NCBI GenBank assembly: GCA_027605045.1
Contig: JAQFWX010000095.1
Location: 136,740-200,739 of the forward strand
Direction: 5' to 3'
Source: Phallus indusiatus
Taxonomy: Eukaryota; Basidiomycota; Agaricomycetes; Phallales; Phallaceae
DNA length: 64,000 nucleotides
In this document: piece by piece, positions 33,893-45,943 of the stretch
Layout: each line of letters opens with the position of its first letter
Numbering within the stretch: position 1 is the stretch's first letter
Position numbers and translations under genes: made by a program
The notes under the pieces: model-generated
Told to the model about the DNA's origin: nothing
What the model saw: only the letters and a program-made list of their open reading frames with translations
Database searches by the model: none

Positions 33893-36800
33893 TTACTTTT
33901 CCATGATAAAACCTTTTCTAAATCTTTCAGAGTTGATATCAGGAGCATCCACGAGGGTGAAGTCCGGCAATCGTTTTAACCTGATTACGAACAAACACAA
34001 TATCAGCATATGTCCTAACGAGGTCTGTAAGAATATAATATAACTCACCAAGCATCCAAGTATTCAGCCCTCTTCACCTCCTCAATAACAATGTCTATGT
34101 TGACCCAGGAAGTGATATGGGATAATTTTGTAAGACCCAAAATAAAATAAAATCTGTCAAGACTTCAAGCTTACCATCAACATCGTCATCACTGTTCGTC
34201 TCGCTTTCTTCGCTGCCATCTACGCCATCTTCCTCATCCTTACTATCTTTTTCATCTACGTCATCATTCTCGTCTTTCTGATTTGTTCCGGCTTTCTGAT
34301 CCTTATGGCCTTCTCGATCTATGTCATCCATACCATCTTCCTCGTCCATGCGATCCTCCTCAACCATATCACCTGCCTTATGTATACCAAGGCCATCGTT
34401 CACACCTATATGACCTTCCTCATTTATACCACCTTCCTCATTTATACCACCTTCCTCATTTATACCACCTTCCTCATTTATATCATCTTCCGCATATATA
34501 CCATCCCCCGCATTTATATTATCTTCCTCATCCATGTAATCCTCTTCACCCGTACCGTCTTCACCAGAATCGTCACTTTCATTACCACTACCCTCTCCAA
34601 CTTCCGAGACACTAGGACTATATTCATCCAGGGTTTCGTCCGATCCATGTATTTCCCGGTACAGTTGCGACATAGGATGAGGTTCCAACATGTATCCTCT
34701 TTCAGATGGCGTTAGCACGGGCCCAAGGTATTCCCTTTCCAAAATCTCTTCCCAAGAAACTAGTTCGTTAGGCCATGTCACGCATTCCCAGAGTCCGGCC
34801 ATATGGAATGCATGTTTTTGCAGCGACAATAGCGCTAGTCCTACACGGAACCGATCCAGAAACCATGAATCCGTCACCTTGGAAGATCCACTGACTGGCG
34901 GAAAAGAGATAGTGTCGACGATACACGAAATAAATGAGTATGTTTGAGATTTCTCATTCATACGAGGAATATGCGCCACGATGTTGACTTCTTTCGCGTC
35001 ATAGATTATCCCGAATAGCATGAACCATGGCGGTAGGTCTTTGGTGGGAACAAGGCCTTGTTCAAACCGCAATTGCCAATTGATGAGGTGGGTCTTCAAA
35101 CTTGGTTCAATCGTTTTGGCCAGTTGACGCAATGCCTCCGGTATGTTCTTCGGTCGCAAGTGCGACGACGGAGGACATGCCAATTCATCAGGCCACGCGG
35201 CTGGTCCTTGAATGCCCACTACCAAAGCTGGATTCAGAATGGTTGCTCGGAGATTCACATCAGGCGTGAGTGGTGTCATTTCAATCGGAACAGTTTGAAT
35301 GGAGTGTAGAAGCAGTGAAAAGTCGACTAGAGAAGGATTAGGGCTCAGGGTGGTCGGAAAGCGCGACTCAGTATCGCTGAAATAAACTTAGAATTATAAT
35401 TCAAAAGTTGAATGAACATACTATTTCAGCCAACAGCCTGGTGTGCACATAAAAGGACTTGATATAGCCATTTTGGCGTCGAGTTCGTGAGCTAAATACT
35501 GGAACGTATCTTTGAAATGCTCTAAACAGTGAATGGTATCAGGACGGAGATTTTTCAGCGGGATCTCTTCATAGACATCGCTTCGTTCTTTGCGCGCAGG
35601 TGTCGAGAGGTAAAAGTCGGGGGAGAATGACTTGGGATCCAAGTGTCGTGCTCGCAACTCTTCCTCTGTTAGTAGGATAAGACTTTCTTGTCGATGAGAC
35701 ACCCATGTTTGCAATATGAGCTTGGGCATAATTTGAAATAGATCCCAGGAGCCCAAACACAACTGTAGCAGTAATTAAAAATGCGAAATCAGCGGATATA
35801 ATTCAATACAACCTGAGCTTCTTTCAAAACGAGAGTTGCCGTTAACCATTCGCCAGGAAGAGGAATCTTCCCTAACTGAGAGTTCCAATTATTGATGAAG
35901 TCGAGAAGGAAATCTTTTTGAGAGTCGAGCACTTGCAATTGGGAAATACCCTCGAAGAAAGACCAAGTAGATGTACAACCTTCTTCCCTATAACACAATA
36001 AACTCAGATAATGTTTAAGGACTGGGCGTCACTTACAAAAATGAATTCAAACCTGCCCGATGAATGCAATCTAATAGACATTGAGAGGCAGCCTCGTTTC
36101 GCGTAACGGCAACGGTATCGTCCAATCTGTGTTCTTGTTCATCGTGCTTGGGATCCTTCGGCAAATCAAACTGAAGGTTGTTTGGCGACATAACGGGGTG
36201 GTCCAGATGATCAAGTGCCTGACAAATCCTGTTTGTTTGTCGCTGGATTGCCAACAAAACAGCAGTATTATTTGTACGGTTCAAAACATTGCGCGAATAA
36301 AAGGGATCGAATTTAAAGGGGCTCATCGGAATGCAAATGAACTCCCATTTCGTTGGGGTACCACTGTCGTCGCACTCCAGGATTTTCGGCATGAATGTAT
36401 AAATATCGATTTGAAGCGCGTCATAAACCAATCCGTGAATAAATAGCCATTCTGGAAGCGAAAATCTCTCCTAAAATAAAATCAGGCACTCAAATTGAGT
36501 TCATATACACAAGAGTGCCCAAAAAATTGATTCCGTCATATGGACCTGGAGGGGGGGGGCACCACTGACGGACCTTAAGACTATTTTTTCAGCTAAATTT
36601 AGTCCTATGTATTTGTCCCAGGTTCGCAGTGAGGTTATCGGACACAGCGTAGACAATGTCCTTCCCATAGTATATATACCCCTTTCATCATGTTTCGCTA
36701 GTTCGATACTCAGTTTACTATCACCTTGGCATTGCTGTATGTGCACTGCGAAAAACTGAATATGCCTCACTCTAAAAAGAAATCAAACTCCAACAGCAGT

Positions 36801-38262
36801 GTAAGATTAATTGTTATTATTCGAACAGCTAGTTGACTTCAAACTTAAGAAATATGTGATTGTGGGAAGGGAGATAAATCGGTGGATATATTGAAAGAGG
36901 ACTGGAGGCAATCCCGACTTGATTGAATGCCAGGCAATAGGTTGTGAGATGAGGGCGGTGAGCTTTGGATATAAGCCTTCCTATTTCAAAATTGTAATTG
37001 TGTTGATTTTAGTTTCACTTTTGTTGTCAAGGTCTTAGAAGTGTTCCGCTGAATTGGATGTGCGAGAGTTGCATAAGCATGAACCACAAAACCGCCAAGT
37101 GTGCACAGAAATGACGCTAAGCTATGCATAATTATCATTTTTGTCAAAAAAACTGTAAATTTATTGTATTTTAGACTATGAATTACATGCGTATTCGAGC
37201 TATTTTTCACATTTGAAGGGGGGGGAGCGGTTGTGAGAAGCCTTATTACTCTTTTGGGGGTTAGGGTCAAAAAAAAATTTTTTTGGGCACTCTTGCATAT
37301 ACATGCATCTCACGTTAGACGTTTTCCGTCTTTCTTTCCAATCGGCAACCGTGCGGTCAAATAACAACGTTAATGTTGGTTCGACGCTCGCTAGTAAAGG
37401 TAAAAGAGGCTCAGGAACTGGACCACCCTCAATTCTTCTATTTTGCAGGGCTGCTGCAGCCTTTCTTTGTTCACCGATAGGTTGTAAGCGTTGAGGAAAG
37501 AAAACAATCGGAACCAGCTCATCTCTTGTCCACTGTGGTCGAGGGTGTCTTTTGAAGACGTGGAGAGTGTTAATTACCTTATACTTCGAAGGTCTGAAGC
37601 GTTGTGACTGAACGCGTCAACGATGAAGAAACAATGAACCATACCCAGGTTGAATGATCCCAAACCAGTCGAATAAAGTGAATAACAATAACGAGATATT
37701 GCGTCCAGCGTCCATTTCACAACGACATGTAGTCATACCGGGATACGAGATAATATGTAGTAATGTTCTTGACAGTTTCGTGTGATATTCCAAAGAATTT
37801 TGTGTGTCAGGAATGATTTGCGGGAATGGGAATTCAAGTTTTTCAATTTTGCTCGTATCGGCAAACGAAATATATGAATGATTAAAAAATTCAGCCAAGG
37901 GCGAAAGGTAGTCAAAGTATCGCTTTAAGGATATGCTAAGAATGGTGGAAAGTGTGTCGGTGCCGCCGAGTAGAGTCTAAATTCAAAATGAGAGTGGATG
38001 GCAGGGGCAACATTTAATCCACCTTCCAGTCTTCATGAATCACAATATTTTTCACAAAAGTTCCCATGTACGTCTGATAATTATACAACACTCGTTCGAT
38101 GGCTTCTGACGTCCATCTCGGATAGTCTTCATATGTAGGAAAATTTGAGTACGCTCTCCAAAATGGAGAAAGGTGGTAGCTCCTGATTGAAGTCTTTAGG
38201 TCTAATCTAAAGTGCAGAGCCACTACTCACCTTCCATATGCTGGTATTATGGAGTTGACCAT
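33893..38262 (-). CDS. A1: large acidic-tailed protein of the divergent pair, locus A
   Basis: Unrecognised family, about 900 aa in roughly ten exons; all exons matched to B1 stay open. Starts MVNSIIPAYGR (38262), then AYSNFPTYEDYPRWTSEAIERV, LEFPFPQIIPDTQNSLEY, CRCEMDAGRNISLLLFTLFD, EWLFIHGLVYDALQIDIYTF, AKMAISSPFMCTPGCWLK, then a long exon (about 34170-35370) with IQGPAAWPDELACPP, SWFLDRFRVGLALLSLQKHA and WEEILEREYLGPVLTPSERG. The tail is very acidic, with a translated tandem repeat NEEGGI (about 34428-34480). Stop TAA 33893-33895. The long exon is about 85% identical to B1 by eye, other exons less. No signal peptide or membrane helix seen. One intron is enlarged by a hAT-like element (36510-37295). 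Head-to-head with A2. Confidence 0.65.
34428..34480 (-). repeat. Coding tandem repeat, NEEGGI units
   Basis: Tandem 18-bp units (plus strand CCTCATTTATACCACCTT) encoding N-E-E-G-G-I repeats in the A1 acidic tail; B1 has an acidic tail without this repeat. Confidence 0.75.
36510..37295. mobile_element. hAT-like non-autonomous DNA transposon
   Basis: 786 bp with terminal inverted repeats CAAGAGTGCCCAAAAAA at both ends, flanked by the 8-bp direct duplication CATATACA (36502-36509 and 37296-37303). TIR type and 8-bp duplication fit the hAT superfamily. It sits about 15 bp inside the donor end of an A1 intron; the matching B1 intron lacks it. No transposase frame is seen. Confidence 0.85.
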
Positions 38263-38548
38263 CCGAGAGTCCCAGATCAGTCCCAGCTTATGAAGTCCAG
38301 CTTTAGATTCGAATTGGATGTTAATTCAAGATTCCCCGCATAGGTTCGTCGCAAGCCGGTGAACCTCGGCTTTACACGTTCAAAGAGCAACTCGGGAACG
38401 ATGTCACAGTGACCGATTGCGCCTCAATGTCAATTCTGAAAAGCGGTTTGGTATTTCCCTTTAGGGAAAGCTAGTACTGCGATTACACATGTAACGTACA
38501 ATAGCCATATTGTTTAAGCCCAGGCTTAAGATTCGCTTTTTCTCCATC
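38263..38548. promoter_or_regulatory. Divergent promoter of A1/A2
   Basis: 286 bp between the two start codons (181 bp at locus B). It contains the short palindrome TTAAGCCCAGGCTTAA at about 38514-38529. No clear sequence block is shared with the B promoter by eye. Confidence 0.45.
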
Positions 38549-40654
38549 ATGCCTCCACGGCACATACCTGGAATCGCTGTCCAAAGACCAAGTACTGAGC
38601 AGCAACCAACTCCAACAGATCAAGCATCAAGTCCGTTGCTAACTTGGCTTAAACAGAACGGTATTCCCTTCGTCATTGGACGCCAGAAGAAAAGTCCGAG
38701 GGCCAGTGCATCCGATAAATCCGACAAAAAGTCAACCTCGGAATTTATCACGGCGAGGTTAGTACTTACTCCGTCGTTGGGTTTCTAGTCGTACTGGGGC
38801 TTATATGATGTACTTTAGCAATGTAACAACAACAGAACTCGAAAAGCATTATAAGTGGACGTTTCTGGAGTCCATCAACGCCGCAAGTCTCCATAAAAAC
38901 TTTACCAGCTGCAAAAACCTTCTGCTATCATTGAATAAACTATTCCCGTTTGACAAAGGCGGAAACACAAATTCGCAGCAGACATCGCAATACGCATTTA
39001 GTCTGCCGGTAGAATGGTTGACGCCTGCACAGGTTAGTTTTAGAGTTTTGACATACGCTTTTGTTTGTCAAAATGTTGATCGTTCGTAGACGTCTTCATT
39101 CTCAGTATTCCCCCAGGATCTCGAGACTGTTCAGTGTTTGGCGTGAAAATCTCATATCCTTTTTGGAGAAATGTGACCCTCAACAGGATCGCGTTAAATT
39201 CCGTCATCAGAATGATATAGAGAATGCTGAATTCCCGGAACCAAACATTTTTAATATGAAAGATGAACGTCTGGATGGGTGTTGGATTGCACGGGACCTT
39301 ATGAATATCCTCGCGTCTCCGGTTTTCAAGTTGGAGACGGCGAAAAGAGTAAATTCCGAAATGCAAGTAGAACGTTTACATGGACATAATCTAAGTGGAT
39401 TTTTTAATGTACCAGATTGTCAAACAACTTCGTAAGTTTTCCTTTGATCATGGTTTCTATCACTTATGATACATATGCCGGAGTCCAGAAACGTTAAGCT
39501 TCATTTTCGACCAGAATTACTGTGCTTCGAATCCGAGCCAATGCCTGATTTCGTAGCCAGGCTTAAACCAGGCACTATCTCGGAAGATCGCCTGAATTAT
39601 GATTTATATCCTATAGCTACTATCGGTGAAGGAAAGAGACTTAAGTTTCAGCCAGAAAAGAAAAACAATTATATGGAGCAAGATCCAAGTCATCTTCAAG
39701 TTCCACCAGAAGCAGACATGGAGCCTGAGGCCTGAGGGACTGCATATTCCCCCTCTAAATTCATTGCCTAACAGAGGCACCAAGCTTCCGATGGTAGCCC
39801 AACTTGCGTTTACCGTGTATCCGTCGTTGGTCATGATTATCGCATCGCTGATCACCACCTGGCGGGAATCTCCTGTTAGGGCTACTCAGCTCAGACTAGA
39901 GGGAGGGGATCCTAAGAGAATATATTGGAAGGGAAACTAACTACTCACCTAGAGGGAGGGGATCCTAAGAGAACAAGCTTAGGGACCCTCACTCTAGGGA
40001 CAGCGACTATATACATGAAAAACGATAGCGCGGCGTGCGGCCCTGACACAGCTAAGTGCCAGACGCCCGAACCGAACATAAGCGACGTGACGCCGTAGGC
40101 GTCACGCCGGGTACGAGCGTGCAACGCGCGCAAGTAGAGAAAGTGGAATAGGGACAGAGGGAGCAAACGGAGGGTGGAGGTAATATATGGGAAATGTCAA
40201 TAAAGTAGAGGGGAATATATACCGATGATAATAAATGAGGAAAAGTAAGGGGACGCGGTAGCGTACCCTGACATCTCCCCCCACCGGCAAAGGGAAAAAA
40301 TCTAACTGAGAAGTATTTCTTTTTACTTTAAATAAGTTGAGGTTATTCATATCACTATAGCGTTATCAAATTCCTGATTATGCTGTGATTTACGGTGTCG
40401 GTTATGCCTCCAATGGACTTCTTATCTACGCGTTTATCCCTTATGTCGTCAAATGGGACAAGAAGAACTTTCCCTCGCAATGGGGATTCATGTCAGTTCT
40501 GGTTTCTAGCGAATTTGCCAACGTCTTTCAACGGTACGACATTAATCTACAATTCAAACTGACTAGGGTCCTCCTGATGTTGCAACAACACGCCGTACGA
40601 TTGAAGAACGAGATAAAAAAAGTCAAGAAGTGGCCTGAAGAGTTTTTAGATTAA
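38549..40654 (+). pseudogene. A2: membrane protein of the divergent pair, locus A, disrupted
   Basis: Counterpart of B2. Exons 1-3 are open (38549-38757 MPPRHIPGIAVQ...SEFITA; 38819-39032 SNVTTTELEKHYKWTF; third from about 39106, YSPRISRLFSVWREN...NDIENAEFPEPN). In exon 4 the frame ends at TGA 39733-39735 and the family sequence goes on in another frame (EGLHIPPLNSLPNRG, then the helix VAQLAFTVYPSLVMIIASLI). A 400-bp solo LTR then interrupts the exon at 39874. The last exon (YQIPDYAVIYGVGYASNGLL ... KKWPEEFLD, stop 40652-40654) is still readable. An ATG at 38510 is also in frame. Likely a dead gene unless a truncated product is used. Confidence 0.65.
39874..40273. mobile_element. Solo LTR of a retrotransposon
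   Basis: Exactly 400 bp, beginning TGTTAGGG and ending CCCTGACA (imperfect terminal inverted repeat), flanked by the 5-bp duplication TCTCC (39869-39873 and 40274-40278). Inserted in the A2 exon right after the first hydrophobic helix. Contains a near-duplicate of CTAGAGGGAGGGGATCCTAA and a GTGACGCCGTAGGCGTCAC palindrome. Left by LTR-LTR recombination. Confidence 0.85.
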
Positions 40655-40989
40655 GAATGTGCGTGGCGTGCAAAGACAATATTTTCTTGTAACTCTTGTA
40701 ACAACAACTTGAACGTTGATCAATAATGTCGTTAACGATGTTGTAAGGTTTCCAAGTTCAACCGACGACATAGAATCCGCCGTAGATAGAATATGTGAAT
40801 AAAATACGAGTTTATTATTCGATAAACGAGGGAGTTTTCTAAGTGCCGGATTGAGGCAATGTAAGTCGAAGTCTTTAAATTGTTATTGAAGCCGAGACGA
40901 CCGAGAACGCAAATTGAGTTTAGAATATACAATAGAGTTGGTAAAGTTCAGTTCCCACGCAAAAGACCGGAAGCCTAGAACTGAGATAT

Positions 40990-41520
40990 TTCTAGTCTAT
41001 GGCATTCATTTTGGTACAGGACTATCAAATCCCAGAGCACGCTGTCATATATGGGATTGGGTATGCCTCAAACGGATTGCTCATATTTCCGCATGCAAGG
41101 AAATGGGATCCCAAGTGGGTTTCATGTCCGTACTTGTTTGCCGAGACTTCGCTCTGAGTGTTTTCAAACAACACATGTCGAACGTAGAGTCAGCGACACT
41201 AAGTGTGGGCGCTTGCGTAGATAGTTTTTAGCTTAGTCACGCGCTCGCTAAGAGTTCAAGGCTTCGCCTTGAACCTCTTAGGTGCGCTATTTTCCTTATT
41301 TATTCATTTGTATATTTCTGACGTTCAAGGCTTCGCCTTGAACCTCTTAGTGCATTCCGTCTCGTCGTAATATACATATATTACTCCTAGTTGTTGTTAA
41401 CACAGCGTCGAGCTACGATTCAAACTGGTGAAGGTTCTCTTGATCTTGCAGCAACGCACAAAGAGACTGAAGGATGAGATTAAAGCAGTTGAAAAGCGAC
41501 CAGAAGAATTTTTGGATTGA
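40990..41520 (+). pseudogene. Fragment D2: last exon of an A2/B2-type gene, interrupted
   Basis: DYQIPEHAVIYGIGYASNGLLIF matches the B2 last exon after an AG acceptor, followed by deletions/frameshifts, then after a ~230-bp insert the end VELRFKLVKVLLILQQ...EKRPEEFLD with TGA at 41518-41520. Fourth family copy in the window. Confidence 0.65.
41178..41407. mobile_element. Small insert with two identical hairpins
   Basis: Interrupts D2 between GTGTTTTCAAACAACACATGTCGA and GTCGAGCTACG; GTCGA on both sides could be a 5-bp target duplication. It contains the palindrome GTTCAAGGCTTCGCCTTGAAC twice (41254-41274 and 41323-41343), each followed by CTCTTA. Class unknown. Confidence 0.45.
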
Positions 41521-41679
41521 GAGTGGTGTACATGCATGTATGATACGGTATTTGATTTCGAGCATTGCTCCGTTCACAATTACTAATCATACTCTCGAAT
41601 CACGAAGAAATTAGCTCAGCATTTCAAAGGAACAAAAGGGTCACGTCCTTTAGTAAATCGGGCTGAACAAGCTCCCCGC

Positions 41680-42138
41680 CAGCCGACATAGTATAGTATT
41701 GATATATAGTTCAATAGAGGTGAATGTTTGATCGTCGTCAGTGACGACCCGCAGTTAAATGCTGGAGAAAAATGCAGACGGGTTTTATGAGAACACATAA
41801 CCCTTTAGATGAGTAAATATGGTGGTACGTTCATGATGGCCAAGGGGCAGTCGACTTAACTTAACCCCCGGATATTACAGCTTTCTTGTATTTCTCCAAA
41901 CTATATGATACAATACATTACCAGCTGTGCAAAATCGGTCGTTATCGCTTCAGCTTTACATTTGTCTTTTGGTTTTCTCTTCTATTATCTCGCTCGACCA
42001 CTTGAAATAGTTGCAGCGATACCGAGTATCGACTTCTTCTCTCAGTCGTTCTGCCCTGCCTTTGTCATAACCTGGCCCTACAGGCCTAACAAAAATTTAG
42101 ATAAACAATCAAAAGGAGGATGTGAACATTTCGCACCG
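41680..42138 (-). repeat. Inverted flank repeat, right copy
   Basis: Inverted match of 31471-31945, ending in the last 30 nt of the APN2 coding sequence. Together the copies bracket the accessory island of locus A. Confidence 0.75.
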
Positions 42139-42367
42139 TGAACAGCGTTTTCTCTTTCTTGCTTACATTTTCTCTTCCTAAAATCTTTTCATATCCCCCA
42201 ATTCTGTTTTCCAAGCGCAGACTATCCCGTTATTGAGCTCTATAAAGATGTTTATAATAATTCATTCTAAATGCAGCCGGACAAATTGTTTCTAAATTAC
42301 ATGTAGATGTGCTGATGAAATATCCATAATTACACGTCCATGGGTGCAAAGAAACCATCTCACGTTC

Positions 42368-45253
42368 CTAGAACTGATCTGGCCCTTCACTTAATCCTCT
42401 GGTCGAAGGTGGAAAGGCGCGCTGTGCAGTAGTACTGGAAAAGTGACCTGCATTTCCCAGTGCCGCAGAGTCCGGAGATTTCGGGTCTCGAATGGGAGAA
42501 CGGAAAGCTTGGGCATGCCGCAATTGCACGGGGCTGTCCTGTCGATGTAAAATAACAGGTTGTAAAGGTTTCGAATAAGTTATTTCGAGTTCTTCGAGAA
42601 TTGTTTTCAGATGGCGCATGAATGCCGTTCGGCGTGTCCATCTCCCTCCCCAGTCTTGCCAGTTGGATTTGTCTGCGTTTGATAGGTGAGTGAGTGTGAC
42701 AATGATAAAAGCATGAGATTTTTTGAAGACATACGTTGGATGTTTATATCTAGGTAAATGGCGTTTTGATAGTCCATTTTGTTGATATTGATAGTCAAAT
42801 CCGACCACTCTCGGCTGTTTGCGTTCATATATGCCTTAAGACGTATCTGTAAAGCCAAGTCAGGAGGTTTTGGCAGGGAAGAAAAGAAAGTACACACTTT
42901 AAGCTCTTCAACAGCCTATATTGAAGAGATTAGAAAAATCGTGGAACCATAGCAAAAGTCACGTACCTCTAAAGGTGTCTTATAATCGACCATAATCGAG
43001 GTAGTTTCCCACCTGACGGAAGTTAGATTCGTGAAGATTGCAGACTAGGGAAACTTACATAGAACTACTACGCCGGAGATTATAAATCAACTTGTTGCTG
43101 TTGAAAAAAAAAAGATTAATGAATTCCTGAAAACACGATAGACATGGCCTCAAGTCACCTGGCTAGAAGAGTGTTGGGTGCTATAATCTCTTGCCCATCA
43201 ACACGTCTGAATGTGGTCGAAAACAATCCAAATTCGCTGACAGTCAAGACCTGACCACCAATGAATGAGTATCTCAGTCAGCTGAACAAGTATTACAGGA
43301 ATGACAGACCTGATCGTCGATCATAATCAAGTCTCCTATATCGAAGACATGCGTTGAAAAGATGAAAATAAGCTGGGCAGAAAATGAGTTTGTCAGTTCT
43401 ATAAACTTGTGGATTGCATACAGAGTTAAACAAATTTTGGGCGGAATTTCCGAAGATAAAAGAAAATCCCAAGACGATCGTTGCTAGAGGAACCAGCGAG
43501 GATAACGTGTTGGCTCGATCGAAAATGAGCAACGCGGCGAATATCAAAACGACTAGCCCGATAGCGATGAGAACCCCATCCAACTTTGCAACTATATTAC
43601 CGACATCCTAGAAAAGTCATGAGAAGTTGTGGCTAAAGAAGATGGGCTTGCATTGTACCTTCAAACTTGACGCCAAAGCCTTCCGTTCGCGGTATATTCT
43701 TTGTACGGATTCGCGCATTTCTCGTCGCGAGATATCACCGTTTCCATCCCGGTCAATTAAATGAAACGCAATTTCCTTCACGGAAATGAGTTGTGATCAA
43801 CGTAGCGTAGACTGACAACTTACGGCTTCTTCGCGAGAGGGAAAGTAAGGGTAAAAATCTAAGAATCGCGGTGAGATATAGCATATATGTCATATAATAA
43901 AAACAATCAGATACCGGACATAACGAGATTTCGTGGCGGATAAGCATCAGACAACGCCGCAAACACCTTCCTAGCCAGAAGACGTGCCGAATGAGTGGAT
44001 CCCATGCCTCTCTTGTGGTAATTAAGATCTTTGACTGTAAAGGCACTGATTGCTTCTCCGACTTGATCAAGTAGCATGCTTGCAATTGCTCTCCGCTTCT
44101 TTCTCGAGTGCTTAACCCCCTTGGTACCAACGTCTATGACAGTATCGGGTGAGTGAGGACCCGAGGAAGGTTGTTTTTGTTGCTGTTGTTGCAGATGGCT
44201 CGGAAGTTCATTAAGAGCTTCATAAGACTGGTCTCGAGAAACGGTAGCTGAAGTGGTCTTGGGAGTCTTCCGACGTCCAAAAACGGGTGTTCTTCTGCCG
44301 GTTGGTGATTGAGCAGATGAAAGTCTATCCAAAGCTTTCAAAGCAAACTTGTTTTCCAAGATACGGTCCTAGGCATGGTGTTATTTAACTATGAATGGAG
44401 GAAGCTACTTTGCGAGAGAGGCTTACTGTGAGTGCTTTCTTGTGAAACTGTATGGCGACAAAATGAAGAAAACATTTTTCAATGAGGAGAATCATAGTTG
44501 CAATGAATAAGGTCTAAACCGTTATCGTGTTTAACGTAAATTAGAGGTATGAGGTTAACATGTCAAACTCACGGCTACGACTCGGTTGACTATAATCCAG
44601 TAGGATCCCGGAGGATGTAATATAGCTCGCGTTAAAGACAGAGCAATCCATAGCGTGGCCGAATATAAAGCAAGCTTCAGCCAGCCCACTACTGCTAGTA
44701 TTATCTGTAATAGTTCGTTGAGTAACTTGCAGTTTGAGTGCAAAAAAAAGAAGATATATGCCTCTAGCTCGATGGTCAGACGGTCTCGAGGTTTACCAAG
44801 AAGGGTCAGATAGACGTAGATAATCAATCGGGGTAGGGTATCGACCAGAAGTGATAGGCCAACCATACATGACCAAGAAACAGTCAACCAGATAGACCAC
44901 GCCCTTACATGCGGAAAAGCGGGTAGATTGGAAAACGATAGCTTGAAAACAATGTATGGGGTAATTAAAATGCCTGACACTACGGTCGCGACTAACAGTA
45001 TTCGAACTGGTCGATAAAGTCGCATGAACGATAGGTATAGCCAACGACCTCGTCTAGCCCGTGGATCGTCGTATATTTTGACTTCACCGGCCTCTTTGGC
45101 AGCATCTTCCCAAAATTCGTCGCTCGAGTTTGCAGAGCTGTCGCTGGAAGACGACCTGGCCTGTGCGTCGTCATGATATTCGGGTGCTATCGGTGGGGTC
45201 TCGGAATCGTCGTGGAGAGTGGTAGAGGCTGTCTTGGACCTGATGTGTGGCAT
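42368..45253 (-). CDS. MscS-family mechanosensitive channel with EF-hand (Msy1/Msy2 type)
   Basis: Fungal organelle/ER-type MscS channel that responds to membrane tension and Ca2+. Start MPHIRSKTASTTLHDD (45253); acidic/Ser-rich cytosolic N-terminus, then several TM helices (PVRILLVATVVSGILITPYIVF; SIWLTVSWSCMVGLSLLV; LLQIILAVVGWLKLAL). A soluble linker with a poly-Gln run (about 44190) precedes an EF-hand, DRDGNGDIS (about 43735-43765). Then KLDGVLIAIGLVVLIFAALLIF and the MscS pore helix LATIVLGFSFIFGNSAQN, followed by the beta domain (FDIGDLVMIDDQVLTVSEFG ... RRVDGQEIIAPN). Multi-exon; stop TAG 42368-42370. Divergent from the gene at 45944. Confidence 0.88.
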
Positions 45254-45943
45254 GAATGAGGCTACCTATTCAATCGCGGCCTGACAGCGACGACGACGGA
45301 GGCGGCGAGAGGATAGTGACAAGAAATACCATTTATAAGAGAAAAAAAAAGAGGGAGGTGTAATTAAAGACAACAGAATATTCGATCATGGGAAAGTGAC
45401 CCCGCAGCGTGGCGCTCCAGCGAAGTGTTTATTAATAAACAGATTGCATCCATCCAACAGAGACCAGAGACCAATAGCCTTTGGTGGAGCAGAATAACAT
45501 GTTAACGATCATTCTTTCCAGGTTCTGAATCCACCACAGTAAGCCGTTGGGGTGAGTGGAGCATTCCATGAATGACAACATGGCGACAGAGTAAAATTGT
45601 AATTGAATAGGTAACGACGGAAAAAATGGCGGTATGAGCCGCGTGTATAATAATAAACAAAAACAACACTCACCGATGTATACACAATACTTGCTCATCA
45701 TTGCTCACTCATGGGATGATAATTTTACGAGGATCCAAGTTCACATAATGGCTGAGGAAGTTGAATCATGTCAATCACTGCTTCGGCACGGCACTCGCCG
45801 AAAGTAGCAAAGCATTGCCGCCGGAATCGCTAGCATTTGCTGCTGCCAGTGCCAAGCGCAGTTCTTGTTTACAATATCCATGCTCTCCAAGTCACTTTCC
45901 TGAAACGACTTTCATTTTATAAACATTCTAGTTTTCTTGTGAC
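45254..45943. other. Divergent promoter region
   Basis: 690 bp between two start codons. A 89-codon minus-strand open frame at 45432-45701 shows no domain and is not called. A-rich run near 45342. Confidence 0.4.

Noticed and set aside
38549..40654. A2 as an intact gene with an intron covering the LTR
   Set aside because: The LTR with its target duplication interrupts sequence aligned to a B2 exon, and a separate frameshift lies upstream.
45432..45701. Hydrophobic, Cys-rich 89-codon minus-strand frame
   Set aside because: Sits in a divergent promoter and has no homolog I can name.
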